Shown: one piece after another, positions 7,693 through 17,549 of the stretch
Layout of the letters: every line of letters begins with the position of its first letter
Position numbering within the stretch: the stretch's first letter is position 1
DNA from: Porticoccaceae bacterium
Lineage (GTDB): Bacteria; Pseudomonadota; Gammaproteobacteria; Pseudomonadales; Porticoccaceae
Direction: 5' to 3'
Assembly (NCBI GenBank): GCA_029254005.1
Contig: JAQWYJ010000140.1
Coordinates: 1-38,645, forward strand
DNA length: 38,645 nt
Translations under genes and position numbers: made by a program
The notes under the pieces: generated by a model
The model's input: only the letters and a program-made list of their open reading frames with translations
What the model was told of the DNA's origin: nothing
The model's database searches: none

Positions 7693-8646
7693 TTAGGCAG
7701 GATTTCCATAACTCATCAATCTATCGTAGCGCTTCATTAGCACATCATCTATTGCCTGAGACTGCAATTCCGTAAGCTGGCTAAAAAGATGTTCCTTTAA
7801 TGTTTGAGACATAGTTTCGATATCTCTGTGCGCTCCCCCCATTGGTTCAGGGATGGTTTGATCGATAATATTTAACTTTTCAAGACCAGCAGATGTGACA
7901 CCCATAGCCTCAGCAGCGTCAGCTGCTTTATCACTACTCTTCCAAAGAATGTTCGCACAGCCCTCAGGAGATATGACAGTATAGGTGCTGTACTGCAGCA
8001 TATTTACCTTGTCTCCCACACCAATGCCAAGAGCGCCACCTGAACTACCTTCACCAATAACTGTACAAATAATAGGTGTCTTTAATCTCGACATCACAGC
8101 TAAATTTCTAGCGATGGACTCAGAAATATTTCGTTCTTCGGAGTCAATACCCGGGTAGGCACCAGGGGTATCTATAAGAGTAATTACGGGTAAATTAAAT
8201 CGCTCGGCCGTCTCCATCAGTCGCAAAGCCTTGCGGTACCCTTCCGCTTTAGGCATGCCAAAATTGCGCATGACCTTGTCGGTCACACCTCGCCCCTTTT
8301 CTTGCCCTATGACCATGACAGGCAACCCTTCAAGACGAGCAATCCCTCCAACAATGGCACTATCATCTCCGAAATGCCTATCACCATGCATTTCTTCCCA
8401 GTCGGTAAATATACGATTAATATAATCTAACGCATAGGGGCGATGGGGGTGACGGGCAACCTGTACTACTTGCCATGGGGTTAATTTTGCGTAAATGTTT
8501 TGCGTTAGCTTTCGAGATTTGTCGCGTAGTTTAACCACTTCTTCAGCAATATTTAAGTCATTATCATTGCCAACTAACTGAAGTTCTTCAATTTTTGCTT
8601 CTAACTCTGCGATAGGTTGCTCGAAAGATAAATAATCTAAATTCAT
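7693..8646 (-). CDS. accA: acetyl-CoA carboxylase carboxyltransferase subunit alpha
   Basis: AccA and AccD form the carboxyltransferase that moves the carboxyl group from biotin to acetyl-CoA, the first committed step of fatty acid synthesis. The 317 residues match the usual length. Recognisable stretches are [49 protein letters not shown] and [16 protein letters not shown]. It lies downstream of dnaE as in most gammaproteobacteria, separated by 82 nt that carry a good promoter of its own. AccD is not in the window. Confidence 0.98.
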   Translation of the reverse strand: MNLDYLSFEQPIAELEAKIEELQLVGNDNDLNIAEEVVKLRDKSRKLTQNIYAKLTPWQVVQVARHPHRPYALDYINRIFTDWEEMHGDRHFGDDSAIVGGIARLEGLPVMVIGQEKGRGVTDKVMRNFGMPKAEGYRKALRLMETAERFNLPVITLIDTPGAYPGIDSEERNISESIARNLAVMSRLKTPIICTVIGEGSSGGALGIGVGDKVNMLQYSTYTVISPEGCANILWKSSDKAADAAEAMGVTSAGLEKLNIIDQTIPEPMGGAHRDIETMSQTLKEHLFSQLTELQSQAIDDVLMKRYDRLMSYGNPA

Positions 8647-8703
8647 TGCTATGTATGTCTCTCTAAAAGATCGGCTGGAGTGTCACTACGCCAGTTTAAC
8701 ATT

Positions 8704-8732
8704 TATATACTAATTGGGCACCACTGTATCAA
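8704..8732 (-). promoter_or_regulatory. sigma70 promoter upstream of accA
   Basis: On the minus strand TTGATA (8732-8727) overlaps the dnaE stop codon; a 17-nt spacer and TATATA (8709-8704) follow. Both hexamers match the consensus at 5 of 6 positions with ideal spacing. The start would fall about 50 nt before the accA ATG, so accA is probably not dependent only on read-through from dnaE. Confidence 0.65.
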
Positions 8733-11700
8733 TCATAGTGCATTACCACGCTGTTTTTTCCAAACTGATCAATGAGCCTTTTGACTACTTCGTCTGTTGG
8801 TTTTATCTTCCACCCCTTCCCAAGATTCAAAGAGGCTTTAACATCAGGACGTTGGTAGTTAATACTTATAGGACAATTACCATCCCGATAAGAATGTAAG
8901 GTGTCATACAAGGCATCAACCCAATTAACCTGACTGCTATTAATATTAACCTCTAATACCCTTAATCTTGAGCAACGAGCTTCATATATTGACTGAATGG
9001 ACTCTGCTACCATTTTAAGCCCACCGCTGAAGCTATCCTCTGATACTGCACCCTTAACCACTACCAGTGCATCCTTGGTGAGACTGTCACGATAGGCTGT
9101 ATATTTGTCAGCCCAAACAGACAGCTCTATTCGCCCACTCTTATCATCAAGAGTCAGGAATGCGAAACTATCGCCACGTTTATTCTTCAAGACTCTGACC
9201 CCAACGATCATTCCAGCAATTATATCTGCCTCTTTACCCGGGCGCAGATCTGCTACTCTGCTGGGTAGCATCTTTTTTAGCTCACTAGAGTATTCATCGA
9301 TAGGATGACCAGTTAGATAGAGGCCAAGGGTATCTTTCTCTCCATTGAGACGCTCTCTAACCGATTGTGGTTCCGAAGAAATATAGGCGTTATAGTTTAT
9401 TTCTGATGCGCTATCTACCACAGATTCTCCGAAAAGATCACCCATGCCACTTACTTTATTACGTTCATGTTGCTCGGCTAATTTGAGGGCCTCATCCATA
9501 CAGCACAACATGACAGCGCGCTTGTAACCTATTTCGCCCTCAGGTCCTATGGCATCAAAAGCTCCGCTCCGTATCATAGCATCAACGCTTCGTTTATTGA
9601 CCTTACGGCCGTCAACTCGAGCACAAAAATCAAACAGATCCTTAAAAGGCCCGCCCTCTTCTCGGGCAACAACAATAGCGCCCACTGGCCCTTCGCCCAG
9701 CCCCTTTATGGCACCTAAACCATAAATAATATCGCCGGACTGGTTAACACTGAAATGAAACTGCCCTAAGTTGACATCTGGCGGCAACAGTTCAAGCGAC
9801 AACGCTCTACATTCATCAATAAAGGTGACCACTTTATCTGTTTTATCCATATCAGAAGAAATGGTTGATGCCATAAACTCTGCAGGGTAATGCGCTTTTA
9901 GCCAACCAGTCTGATAGGCAACTAAGGCGTAGGCGGCAGAATGAGATTTGTTAAAACCATAGCCTGCGAATTTTTCCATTAAATCAAAAATATTAGACGC
10001 AAGGTGTTCAGCAAAACCTTTATCAATGGCTCCCTGTACAAATAAATCTCTCTGTTTTGCCATTTCCTGAGCATTTTTTTTGCCCATTGCACGGCGTAAA
10101 AGGTCAGCTCCGCCTAAGGTATAACCACCCATTTCTTGAGCAATTTGCATTACTTGCTCTTGGTAGAGAATTACACCATAGGTCGGTTCCAGTGCAGGCT
10201 TTAAACATTCATGCTGATATTGGGGATGTGGGTAACTAACCTCAGCACGACCTTTTTTGCGATTTATAAAATCATCAACCATCCCCGACTGCAAAGGGCC
10301 GGGTCTAAACAACGCTACTAAAGCCACAATGTCCTCAAAACGGTCGGGACCAAGCTTGCGAATAAGTTCCTTCATACCGCGAGATTCAAGCTGGAATACG
10401 GCAGTGGTTTCGCCGCGTTGCATCATTTCATAGGTAGCACTGTCATCTAGGGGTATTTTTTCAAGAACCAGAGGATCTTCAGCGTTCTCTAGGCGAGTTA
10501 CATTGATCATCTTTAGCGCCCAATCAATGATTGTCAGCGTGCGCAAACCAAGAAAATCAAACTTTACAAGGCCAGCCTCCTCGACATCATTTTTATCAAA
10601 CTGACTTACCACGCCTGAGCCATTTTCATCACAATATATAGGCGAAAAATCAGTAATCCGAGTTGGAGCAATAACGACACCACCTGCATGTTTCCCACAA
10701 TTTCGAGACACACCTTCAAGCTGTAACGCCATAGACCAGATTTCGGCAGCTTCATCATCGGCAGCTAAAAACTCACTCAAATCGTCTTCTTGCTCAACAG
10801 CTTTTTCAAGGGTCATACCGACTTCAAACGGAATCAATTTAGATAGCTTATCTGCCAAACCGTAGGATTTCCCCTGCACTCTTGCAACATCTCTGACCAC
10901 CGCTTTAGCGGCCATAGTACCGAAAGTTACAATTTGAGAAACCGCATCACGCCCATATTGTTCAGCCACATAGGCGATGACTCTGTCTCGACCTTCCATG
11001 CAAAAGTCAATATCAAAATCGGGCATAGAGACGCGCTCAGGATTTAGAAACCGCTCAAAAAGAAGGTCATATTCAATGGGATCTAGGTCGGTGATTTTTA
11101 AAGCGTACGCAACCAATGAACCAGCACCTGAACCCCTTCCAGGCCCGACGGGAATATCATTAACCTTAGCCCAACCAATAAAGTCCATAACAATTAAGAA
11201 ATAGCCGGGAAAGCCCATTTCGATAATAATTTTTAACTCAAAGGCCAACCGCTCTCTGTAAAGCTTTTGTTGCTCGGGGAAGGTCGGATCCTGCTGATCA
11301 AAGAGCTGACCTAACCGCTCATCAAGACCACTATTGGATATCTCAACCAAAAATTCATCGATGGTTTTACCCGCGGGGATGGGGTAATCGGGTAAAAAAT
11401 ACTCGCCCAACCTAAGGTCTAAGTTACACCGTTTTGCTATTTCTAACGTATTTTCAATAGCTTCGGGGATATCTTCAAATAATGCCACCATTTCATCTGA
11501 ACTGCGAAGATATTGCTCATCAGAATACCGACGTTCACGCCGCGGGTCATCCAGAGAACGTCCCTCATGAATACATACTCGTGCCTCATGAGCTTCGTAC
11601 TCCTCTTGCGCAAGAAAGCGGACATCATTGGTCGCAACCACAGGGCAGTCAAGACGCATGGCAAGATCAATGGCAGCATGCAGGTAATCTTCTTCATCCA

Positions 11701-12223
11701 CTCGACCGGTGCGCTGCAGTTCAAGATAGCAGCGATTTGGAAATAACTGCATTAACTTTTTTAACGTATTTTGCGCATCATGAGTTCGCCCAGAAACAAG
11801 CGCATTACCAATCTCACCAAATCTTCCACCTGAAAGCATAATAAGACCTTCATTAAAGGTCTCCAACCAAGAGGTTTTTATTGTCGGGATGCCCTGTTTC
11901 TGCCCCTCTTGATAGGCTTTAGATATTAAAACCGTAAGATTTTTATAACCTTTATTATCCATGACCAGTAACACTAGCTGTGTCAAAAGACCATCACTAG
12001 AGTCGTCAACAACTAAAACATCAGCACCAATTATGGGTTTAATACCGGCAGCCTGGGCTGCTTTGTAAAACTTAACTAAACCAAAAAAGTTGTTAAAATC
12101 GGTGAGGGCAATTGCCGGCATACCCATCTCGGCTACTTTCGTAGCCAGAGGCTTAATTCGCACTAACCCATCGACAAGCGAATACTCAGAATGAAGCCTT
12201 AAATGGACAAACTGTGAAGACAT
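8729..12223 (-). CDS. dnaE: DNA polymerase III subunit alpha
   Basis: This is the replicative polymerase subunit, a DnaE1-type C-family polymerase of 1164 residues, close to E. coli (1160). The N-terminal PHP domain begins FVHLRLHSEYSLVDG. The polymerase core carries VGPGRGSGAGSLVAYAL and the catalytic PDFDIDF (D402, D404). Further motifs are FNKSHSAAYALVAYQTGW and the C-terminal helix-hairpin-helix and OB-fold regions (around GSIS-type RIELSVW). The stop of the preceding FabH-like gene is 1 nt before its ATG, so translation of the two is probably coupled. Confidence 0.98.
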   Translation of the reverse strand: MSSQFVHLRLHSEYSLVDGLVRIKPLATKVAEMGMPAIALTDFNNFFGLVKFYKAAQAAGIKPIIGADVLVVDDSSDGLLTQLVLLVMDNKGYKNLTVLISKAYQEGQKQGIPTIKTSWLETFNEGLIMLSGGRFGEIGNALVSGRTHDAQNTLKKLMQLFPNRCYLELQRTGRVDEEDYLHAAIDLAMRLDCPVVATNDVRFLAQEEYEAHEARVCIHEGRSLDDPRRERRYSDEQYLRSSDEMVALFEDIPEAIENTLEIAKRCNLDLRLGEYFLPDYPIPAGKTIDEFLVEISNSGLDERLGQLFDQQDPTFPEQQKLYRERLAFELKIIIEMGFPGYFLIVMDFIGWAKVNDIPVGPGRGSGAGSLVAYALKITDLDPIEYDLLFERFLNPERVSMPDFDIDFCMEGRDRVIAYVAEQYGRDAVSQIVTFGTMAAKAVVRDVARVQGKSYGLADKLSKLIPFEVGMTLEKAVEQEDDLSEFLAADDEAAEIWSMALQLEGVSRNCGKHAGGVVIAPTRITDFSPIYCDENGSGVVSQFDKNDVEEAGLVKFDFLGLRTLTIIDWALKMINVTRLENAEDPLVLEKIPLDDSATYEMMQRGETTAVFQLESRGMKELIRKLGPDRFEDIVALVALFRPGPLQSGMVDDFINRKKGRAEVSYPHPQYQHECLKPALEPTYGVILYQEQVMQIAQEMGGYTLGGADLLRRAMGKKNAQEMAKQRDLFVQGAIDKGFAEHLASNIFDLMEKFAGYGFNKSHSAAYALVAYQTGWLKAHYPAEFMASTISSDMDKTDKVVTFIDECRALSLELLPPDVNLGQFHFSVNQSGDIIYGLGAIKGLGEGPVGAIVVAREEGGPFKDLFDFCARVDGRKVNKRSVDAMIRSGAFDAIGPEGEIGYKRAVMLCCMDEALKLAEQHERNKVSGMGDLFGESVVDSASEINYNAYISSEPQSVRERLNGEKDTLGLYLTGHPIDEYSSELKKMLPSRVADLRPGKEADIIAGMIVGVRVLKNKRGDSFAFLTLDDKSGRIELSVWADKYTAYRDSLTKDALVVVKGAVSEDSFSGGLKMVAESIQSIYEARCSRLRVLEVNINSSQVNWVDALYDTLHSYRDGNCPISINYQRPDVKASLNLGKGWKIKPTDEVVKRLIDQFGKNSVVMHYD

Positions 12224-12224
12224 A

Positions 12225-13319
12225 TTATGCCTTGGTTAAAAGATGCTCAGCATCAATCCCGTAATGACTAAAACTGTCTCTCATTAAATCAAATACGGTA
12301 CCATCAAAGTCGGGAATGCTCTTTTTAGAGACATTTACTGGAGCAACAGTATCCCCCCACTTTATAATTCCAGCACCACAACTTAATCCTGCACCAAAGG
12401 TAGCAGTTAAAATAGTCATACCTGGTTTGACAGAACCATCAGCCAGTGCGTCACAGAGCGCCAACGGTATAGATGCTGCAGAAGTATTCGCATATTCGTC
12501 AATACAGACAATTACTTTTTCCATAGGAAAATTCAGACGTTTTGCTAATGACTGGATAATACGTATATTTGCTTGGTGTGGGATAAAAAGGTCTATATCC
12601 TCAGGCGTAAGATTTTCTCTCTCAAGAACAACGGCAATCGAGTCGCTCATTCCCTTAACTGCACTTTTAAAAATCTCTTGCCCTTCAAAATTAAGCGAAA
12701 TAAAAATGTCGTTAGTGAAGTGCGCTGGGGACATTCCCCAGCTGGGCAAATGAAGACACTCGCGACTGTCCGGTATACAGTTCATGTGTCCCGAAAGAAG
12801 CCCTAATTTTTGGTCTGTAGCCTCCAGAACAACAGCGCCAGCACCATCGCCAAATAAGAAGCATGACTCCCGTTTTTGCCAGTCCATTGCCAACGAAAGC
12901 CTTTCAGATCCGACCACAAGCGCTTTTTTAATAGAGCCGGCCTTAATCATATCCGACACTACATTGACACCATAAAACCAACTGGTACAGGCAGAATTCA
13001 AATCAAAGGCGGCTGCTTTTACCGCCCCTAACTCATTTTTTATAAAGCTTGCCGTATTAGGGCAAATTTCTTCAGGCGTTGTTGATCCCAAAACAATCAA
13101 ATCGATATCAGACGCCAATACCCCAGCAGCAGCGAGCGCTCGCTCACAGGCAAGCCATCCCATTATTCCAGTTGAAACGTGACTGTAATGACGCTGCTTA
13201 ATCCCAGATCGTGAATAAATCCACTCATCACTCGTCTCAACGACTTTACTCATATCATCATTAGTCATCAGTAATGGAGGAATGTAGCTTCCACAACCTG
13301 TTATTTCAGCATATTTCAA
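12225..13319 (-). CDS. 3-oxoacyl-ACP synthase III-like (FabH family)
   Basis: It is a thiolase-fold ketoacyl synthase III. The Cys-His-Asn triad is visible: C111 in NSACTSWFYG, H248 in IPHQANIRI and N278 in YANTSAASIP. The SRSGIKQRHY (37-45 region) and FGAGLSCGAGIIKWG blocks are also typical. At 364 residues it is 35-45 longer than FabH because of a C-terminal tail after IIKWGDTVAP. The motif SACTSW departs from the usual AACAGF around the cysteine. It could be the housekeeping initiating FabH, an acyl-specialised paralogue, or a secondary-metabolite-type KAS III. It is not normally found between rnhB and dnaE. A promoter-like sequence precedes it, and its stop is 1 nt from the dnaE start. 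Confidence 0.88.
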   Translation of the reverse strand: MKYAEITGCGSYIPPLLMTNDDMSKVVETSDEWIYSRSGIKQRHYSHVSTGIMGWLACERALAAAGVLASDIDLIVLGSTTPEEICPNTASFIKNELGAVKAAAFDLNSACTSWFYGVNVVSDMIKAGSIKKALVVGSERLSLAMDWQKRESCFLFGDGAGAVVLEATDQKLGLLSGHMNCIPDSRECLHLPSWGMSPAHFTNDIFISLNFEGQEIFKSAVKGMSDSIAVVLERENLTPEDIDLFIPHQANIRIIQSLAKRLNFPMEKVIVCIDEYANTSAASIPLALCDALADGSVKPGMTILTATFGAGLSCGAGIIKWGDTVAPVNVSKKSIPDFDGTVFDLMRDSFSHYGIDAEHLLTKA

Positions 13320-13360
13320 GCTAAGAACTCCCCTGCAATTAGATGTCTACGTATGTTCCG

Positions 13361-13389
13361 AATGTAATGGTTGTAACCTCACAACTCAA
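13361..13389 (-). promoter_or_regulatory. possible promoter of the fabH-like/dnaE pair
   Basis: On the minus strand TTGAGT (13389-13384), a 17-nt spacer and TACATT (13366-13361) lie about 40 nt upstream of the FabH-like ATG. The spacer contains inverted repeats (GTTGT at 13370-13374 against ACAAC at 13381-13385; also GGTTGTAACC at 13369-13378) that could be an operator. A separate perfect TATAAT occurs at 13437-13432 but lacks a well-spaced -35. Confidence 0.45.
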
Positions 13390-13480
13390 GTAATAAGTCT
13401 AGATTTACTCGTTTATCTTGGAAGAGTGACGATTATAAAAAATTATTGCCACTAAGGCATCAACCTAGGCTATAAAAAGA

Positions 13481-14095
13481 TCAAAAAAGGTCATTCTGTT
13501 CAATACCTAACTCTTGGTTGACTGGCGCAAAAGATCGCCGATGGATGGCACAGGGGCCTAAACGTTGCAACGCTTCTAGGTGCTGCGGCGTCCCATACCC
13601 CTTATTTTTTGCAAAGCCATAACCAGGATACTCTTTATCAAAAGCCTGCATTTCAGCATCTCTAACCACTTTGGCAATAATTGACGCGGCACTTATGGCC
13701 TCGACACGACCATCTCCTTTGACTACCGCTTCCGCTGTATACTCCCACTGAGGCAGTCGATTACCATCTACAGCGACAAAGTCAGGTTTCATATCTAGCC
13801 CCAGAACTGCTCGTCGCATCGCCATCAATGTAGCCTGTAATATATTAAATCTATCAATTTCCTCAACTGATGCTCTGCCTATGGACCAGCAACTCGCTTG
13901 ACCGACGATATCACCATACAAGTTTTCACGCTGCCGCGCGCTTAAGGATTTTGAATCTACCAACCCATTAATTTGATGATCTAATGGCAGTATAACTGCT
14001 GCAGTGACTACATCGCCTGCCAGCGGGCCACGACCAACCTCATCAACACCCGCTAAGAAACGAACACCCGTCGGTGGCGACCACTGCCTAGTCAT
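13481..14095 (-). CDS. rnhB: ribonuclease HII
   Basis: RnhB cleaves the RNA strand of RNA-DNA hybrids and starts ribonucleotide excision repair. The DEDD active-site residues are visible as D18 and E19 in [13 protein letters not shown]110 in VAVDGNRLP, and D146 in AKVVRDAEM. The glycine-rich [15 protein letters not shown] and a C-terminal HRRSFAPV are also typical. The 204-residue length is normal. Its start overlaps the lpxB stop by 4 nt, as in many gammaproteobacteria. It is the last gene of the block before the 161-nt gap that precedes the FabH-like gene. Confidence 0.97.
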   Translation of the reverse strand: MTRQWSPPTGVRFLAGVDEVGRGPLAGDVVTAAVILPLDHQINGLVDSKSLSARQRENLYGDIVGQASCWSIGRASVEEIDRFNILQATLMAMRRAVLGLDMKPDFVAVDGNRLPQWEYTAEAVVKGDGRVEAISAASIIAKVVRDAEMQAFDKEYPGYGFAKNKGYGTPQHLEALQRLGPCAIHRRSFAPVNQELGIEQNDLF

Positions 14096-15231
14096 TCTAG
14101 TAATTCCAAGATGGCTTGGGCGGCTAAATCACCAGATTTTAACGTTAAAGATGACTGTATTCCTTCAAATCGCTCTAGCAAGTGGCGCTTATTGTTTTCT
14201 GATAAAGCCTCGTGGACTGCGAAACTAAGCTTTTCAAGCGTCGCATTTTCTTGGATTAATTCGGGCACCAACATCTCATTAGCAAGCAGATTAGGGATAG
14301 ACACATAAGGTGTCTTAATGAATGGAGAAACTAATGCATGCGTAATTTTACCAAGTTTATAGCTTACGACCATTGGCTTTTTAAGCAACATAGCTTCGAG
14401 CGCGGTCGTGCCAGAGGCTAAAAGCACTGCGTCCGACGCCGCCATAGCAAGATGAGAATTTCTCAAAATAAGGGTGATATTAACACTCTTTTGTGCAGAT
14501 AGTATTTCCTGCAATTGCCGATGTCTAGCCTCATTAGCAGCAGGCACAACGACATGAAGATTCTTAATTTTATTGGTGACATCTCTGGCTACCGCTATGA
14601 ATAACTTAGCAAGTAAAGCGACCTCTCCTGAACGACTGCCCGGCATCACACATAGGAGAGGCTGATTTAAGTCTAATCCCAAGCGTTTTCTTGCGTCACT
14701 AACTTCGGGTTGAGAGTTTAATTCCGTGGCTAAGGGATGGCCTACGAAGCGCACAGGAACCTTGTGTTGTCTGTAAAAGGCAGCCTCAAAAGGCAACAGT
14801 GTTAACATAAGATCCACTGCTCGCTTTATTTTTTTGATTCGCCCCTGCCGCCAAGCCCAAACGGAAGGACTGACATAATGAGCAGTCTTAATACCGATCT
14901 GCTTGAGTTTAAGTTCAATATGAGTCGTAAAATCAGGAGAATCTATACCGATAAATACCAAAGGAGGTGATGTTTTGTAGCGTTTAATAATAGACCGACG
15001 TATATTAAGTAGCTCGGAGATGCGCTTTAGTGGCTCAATAAAACCCATTACCGAGAGGCGTTCCATATCATGCAAAGAATTAAAACCCTCAGCCTTCATC
15101 TTGTCACCGCCGATGCCCTCAAAGCTGGCGTTAGGAAATATTCTCTTTAACCCACGAATTAAATCAGCGCCAAGAACATCCCCAGAGGCCTCACCAGCAA
15201 CAATCGCAAAAACTGGTGCCTTGACTGTCAT
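14092..15231 (-). CDS. lpxB: lipid-A-disaccharide synthase
   Basis: LpxB is a GT19 glycosyltransferase that condenses UDP-2,3-diacylglucosamine with lipid X at the inner face of the cytoplasmic membrane. Recognisable blocks are [14 protein letters not shown] near the N-terminus, [46 protein letters not shown], and PGSRSGEV, followed by [13 protein letters not shown]. The 379-residue length is normal. It lies 3 nt after lpxA and overlaps rnhB by 4 nt, consistent with one transcript for lipid A synthesis. Confidence 0.98.
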   Translation of the reverse strand: MTVKAPVFAIVAGEASGDVLGADLIRGLKRIFPNASFEGIGGDKMKAEGFNSLHDMERLSVMGFIEPLKRISELLNIRRSIIKRYKTSPPLVFIGIDSPDFTTHIELKLKQIGIKTAHYVSPSVWAWRQGRIKKIKRAVDLMLTLLPFEAAFYRQHKVPVRFVGHPLATELNSQPEVSDARKRLGLDLNQPLLCVMPGSRSGEVALLAKLFIAVARDVTNKIKNLHVVVPAANEARHRQLQEILSAQKSVNITLILRNSHLAMAASDAVLLASGTTALEAMLLKKPMVVSYKLGKITHALVSPFIKTPYVSIPNLLANEMLVPELIQENATLEKLSFAVHEALSENNKRHLLERFEGIQSSLTLKSGDLAAQAILELLE

Positions 15232-15234
15232 AGT

Positions 15235-16002
15235 TTAACGGATGATCCCACGCGTAGACTGCTCAAGAGATTCCATGAACATCGCAACAATAGGATCATC
15301 GCCTAGATCGGAAATAGACAATAAAGCTTCTTCGAGACGCAGACCACGACGATAGAGGAGTTTATACATTCTATTGGCCAAAGAAATCTGTTCAGCAGTA
15401 AAACCTCGGCGCTTTAATCCCTCACGATTGATAGTCCTCGGCTCTGCAGGACTCCCTGAAACAGTAACACTGGCAGGCACGTCATGATATATAAATGAAG
15501 CTGGACCAATAAAGCAGTGAGCGCCTAAACGAACATATTGATGTACCATCGCAAAACCAGACAATATTGCCCAGTCTCCAACATACACATGACCAGCAAC
15601 GGCAGCGTTATTAGTCATGACAACATTGTCACCAAGCACGCAATCGTGACCAACATGTACATAAGCCATCAGAAGATTATTATTACCAATCTCAGTGACA
15701 CCCTTATCTTGCACAGTGCCTCTATGAATAGTCACTCCTTCCCTGATGGTGTTATTGTCCCCAATAAGTAGTCGCGTAGACTCACCTTTATACTTCAAAT
15801 CAGGAGTATCTTCGCCAACGCTTGAGAATTGATAAATTTGGTTACGCTTACCAATAACGGTAGGGCCTTTGATAACCACATGAGAGGCAATACTGCAGTC
15901 GTCACCAATCTCAACATTAGGACCAATATATGTCCAGGGACCAATATTGACATTGTTCCCTATAACTGCTGAATCATCTATGACGGCACTGGGGTGAATC
16001 AC
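15235..16002 (-). CDS. lpxA: UDP-N-acetylglucosamine acyltransferase
   Basis: LpxA transfers a 3-hydroxyacyl chain from ACP to the 3-OH of UDP-GlcNAc, the first step of lipid A synthesis. The 255-residue protein begins MIHPSAVIDDSAVIG and is built of left-handed beta-helix hexapeptide repeats. The catalytic histidine is in AYVHVGHDC (H119, equivalent to E. coli H125). A helical C-terminal domain starts around GLKRRGFTAEQI. Its start overlaps the fabZ stop by 4 nt (15999-16002). Confidence 0.98.
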   Translation of the reverse strand: MIHPSAVIDDSAVIGNNVNIGPWTYIGPNVEIGDDCSIASHVVIKGPTVIGKRNQIYQFSSVGEDTPDLKYKGESTRLLIGDNNTIREGVTIHRGTVQDKGVTEIGNNNLLMAYVHVGHDCVLGDNVVMTNNAAVAGHVYVGDWAILSGFAMVHQYVRLGAHCFIGPASFIYHDVPASVTVSGSPAEPRTINREGLKRRGFTAEQISLANRMYKLLYRRGLRLEEALLSISDLGDDPIVAMFMESLEQSTRGIIR

Positions 16003-16445
16003 TGAAAATTTTCCCTATCTCTGTATGCACAAAGCAGCGTTGCTGCGCAGCATACCTCTCCGTCAACCGTTGCCGAGGTCTTAAAACGCCAAATATTCCG
16101 TTTCACCGCCTCAACTTCTGAAGCCAGCATTAATTTATCACCTGGAACAACAGGTCTTTTGAATCGCACTTTATCAACCCCTGCAAAGAGATAAAGTTTA
16201 CCGTCATCAGCAGTGGTATTGGTGGAGGCGAAACCAAGTATGCCAGAAGCTTGAGCAAGGGCCTCTATGGTCATCACGCCAGGAAAGATTGGCGAACCAG
16301 GGAAGTGGCCATTAAAAACATCCTCGTTAATACTAACATTTTTATAAGCCAATATCCGCTCGTTTGGCACCAGCTCTACCACCCTGTCCACCAACAGCAG
16401 CGGATATCGGTGTGGCAATAACGTCATTATTTCATTTATGTTCAT
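15999..16445 (-). CDS. fabZ: 3-hydroxyacyl-ACP dehydratase FabZ
   Basis: FabZ dehydrates beta-hydroxyacyl-ACP in fatty acid elongation and competes with LpxA and LpxD for the same substrate pool, which is thought to be why they cluster. The hotdog-fold motifs are LLPHRYPLLLVDRV, FNGHFPGSPIFPGVM (catalytic histidine) and TIEALAQASG (catalytic glutamate). I chose the ATG at 16445, so the product starts MNINEIMTLLPHRYP like other FabZ proteins. An in-frame TTG at 16457 would add four residues, with poor support. Confidence 0.97.
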   Translation of the reverse strand: MNINEIMTLLPHRYPLLLVDRVVELVPNERILAYKNVSINEDVFNGHFPGSPIFPGVMTIEALAQASGILGFASTNTTADDGKLYLFAGVDKVRFKRPVVPGDKLMLASEVEAVKRNIWRFKTSATVDGEVCCAATLLCAYRDRENFQ

Positions 16446-16523
16446 AACGAATCTCAATTCTGTGAGGCATTTAATTGATGCTCATTTGGATCGACGTTAG
16501 GGCCGACGACCTACTAATGCAAA

Positions 16524-17540
16524 TTATTTCTCTATCTTGTCTACACGTCGCGCAAGTTTATCTAGCTGACCGATTCGCACAGAATTCTTACGCCATTCTC
16601 GAGAAGACATCAACGGCGTTGAACCAGATGAGTATGATCCTGGCTTGGAAATTGACTTTGTAACCAATGTTCGTGCCGTCAACATCACGTTGTCACAAAC
16701 AGTAACGTGGCCAACAATACAGGCATCGCCACCTAAAATACAATTTTTCCCTACCTTGGCGCTACCAGCTAGGCCTGAGTAGGCAGCCATAGCGGTATTG
16801 TCACCAACTACAGCGTTATGCGCTATCTGCACATGGTTGTCTATTTTAACCCCGTTGCCGATGATAGTATCCTGAAGCGCGCCACGATCAATGGTTGAGC
16901 AAGCACCAATTTCCACATCATCACCAATACTAACCCCGCCAATCTGGTGGATTTTTTGCCAACTGCCATCTCCACGCGGAGCTATTCCAAAACCATCGGC
17001 ACCAAGCACTGAACTGCTGTGAACACGAACACGATCACCAATCTTGACATTGTGATAAATTGTCACATTAGCCGCCAGATACCCATCCTCACCAATCGAT
17101 GAGTTTTCCGCAATAACACTGTTAGCATGTATCTGGCAACCGCTACCAATTTGGACACCCGCTTCTATAACAACATTAGGGCCTATATACACGTCTGCTG
17201 CAATGATTGCGGATGGATTGATGGTAGCGCTTGGATGTGTGGTATTTTTGTAGTTAGAAACTCTATCAAACATCGCCGATAATCGGGCATAAGCAAGATA
17301 AGGATGGTCCGTTACCAGACAATGGCCTGAGAAATATTCTGCATCTTGTACACTTAAAATTACCGCAGAGGCTTTACAACTTGAAAGGTCTTTTACATAT
17401 TTCGGATTAGCCAAAAAGGCGACCTCTCCCTCACGTGCTTCTTTAAGAGTATTTAAGCCTACAATCTGCAACAAAGGGTCACCACGTAACTCAACATTGA
17501 GGTACGCGGCGATCTCACTGAGTAAAACTTTACTCTTCAT
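16524..17540 (-). CDS. lpxD: UDP-3-O-acylglucosamine N-acyltransferase
   Basis: LpxD adds the N-linked 3-hydroxyacyl chain to UDP-3-O-acylglucosamine, the third step of lipid A synthesis. The 338-residue protein has the N-terminal uridine-binding domain (with GEVAFLANPKYVKDL), then left-handed beta-helix hexapeptide repeats from about residue 102 to 290. The conserved histidine region is IDNHVQIAHN, and GGVSIGDDVEIGACSTIDRG precedes it. A C-terminal helix (LDKLARRVDKIEK) completes it. It lies 9 nt after the skp-like gene. Confidence 0.98.
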   Translation of the reverse strand: MKSKVLLSEIAAYLNVELRGDPLLQIVGLNTLKEAREGEVAFLANPKYVKDLSSCKASAVILSVQDAEYFSGHCLVTDHPYLAYARLSAMFDRVSNYKNTTHPSATINPSAIIAADVYIGPNVVIEAGVQIGSGCQIHANSVIAENSSIGEDGYLAANVTIYHNVKIGDRVRVHSSSVLGADGFGIAPRGDGSWQKIHQIGGVSIGDDVEIGACSTIDRGALQDTIIGNGVKIDNHVQIAHNAVVGDNTAMAAYSGLAGSAKVGKNCILGGDACIVGHVTVCDNVMLTARTLVTKSISKPGSYSSGSTPLMSSREWRKNSVRIGQLDKLARRVDKIEK

Positions 17541-17549
17541 ACAGAAGCA

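Noticed and set aside
11482-11841. 119-residue open frame on the plus strand
   Set aside because: It lies wholly opposite dnaE, whose protein is fully conserved there; the composition is that of an antisense shadow.
12316-12753. 145-residue open frame on the plus strand
   Set aside because: Antisense to the FabH-like gene across its catalytic core; no recognisable domain or ribosome-binding site.
13432-13437. Perfect TATAAT on the minus strand upstream of the FabH-like gene
   Set aside because: No acceptable -35 at 15-19 nt (TTGATG is 20 nt away); the site at 13361-13389 is better placed. Kept only as a remark.
13441-13473. Possible terminator after rnhB (GCCTAGG ... CCTTAGTGGC then T-rich)
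   Set aside because: The stem needs bulges and is weak; not strong enough to call.
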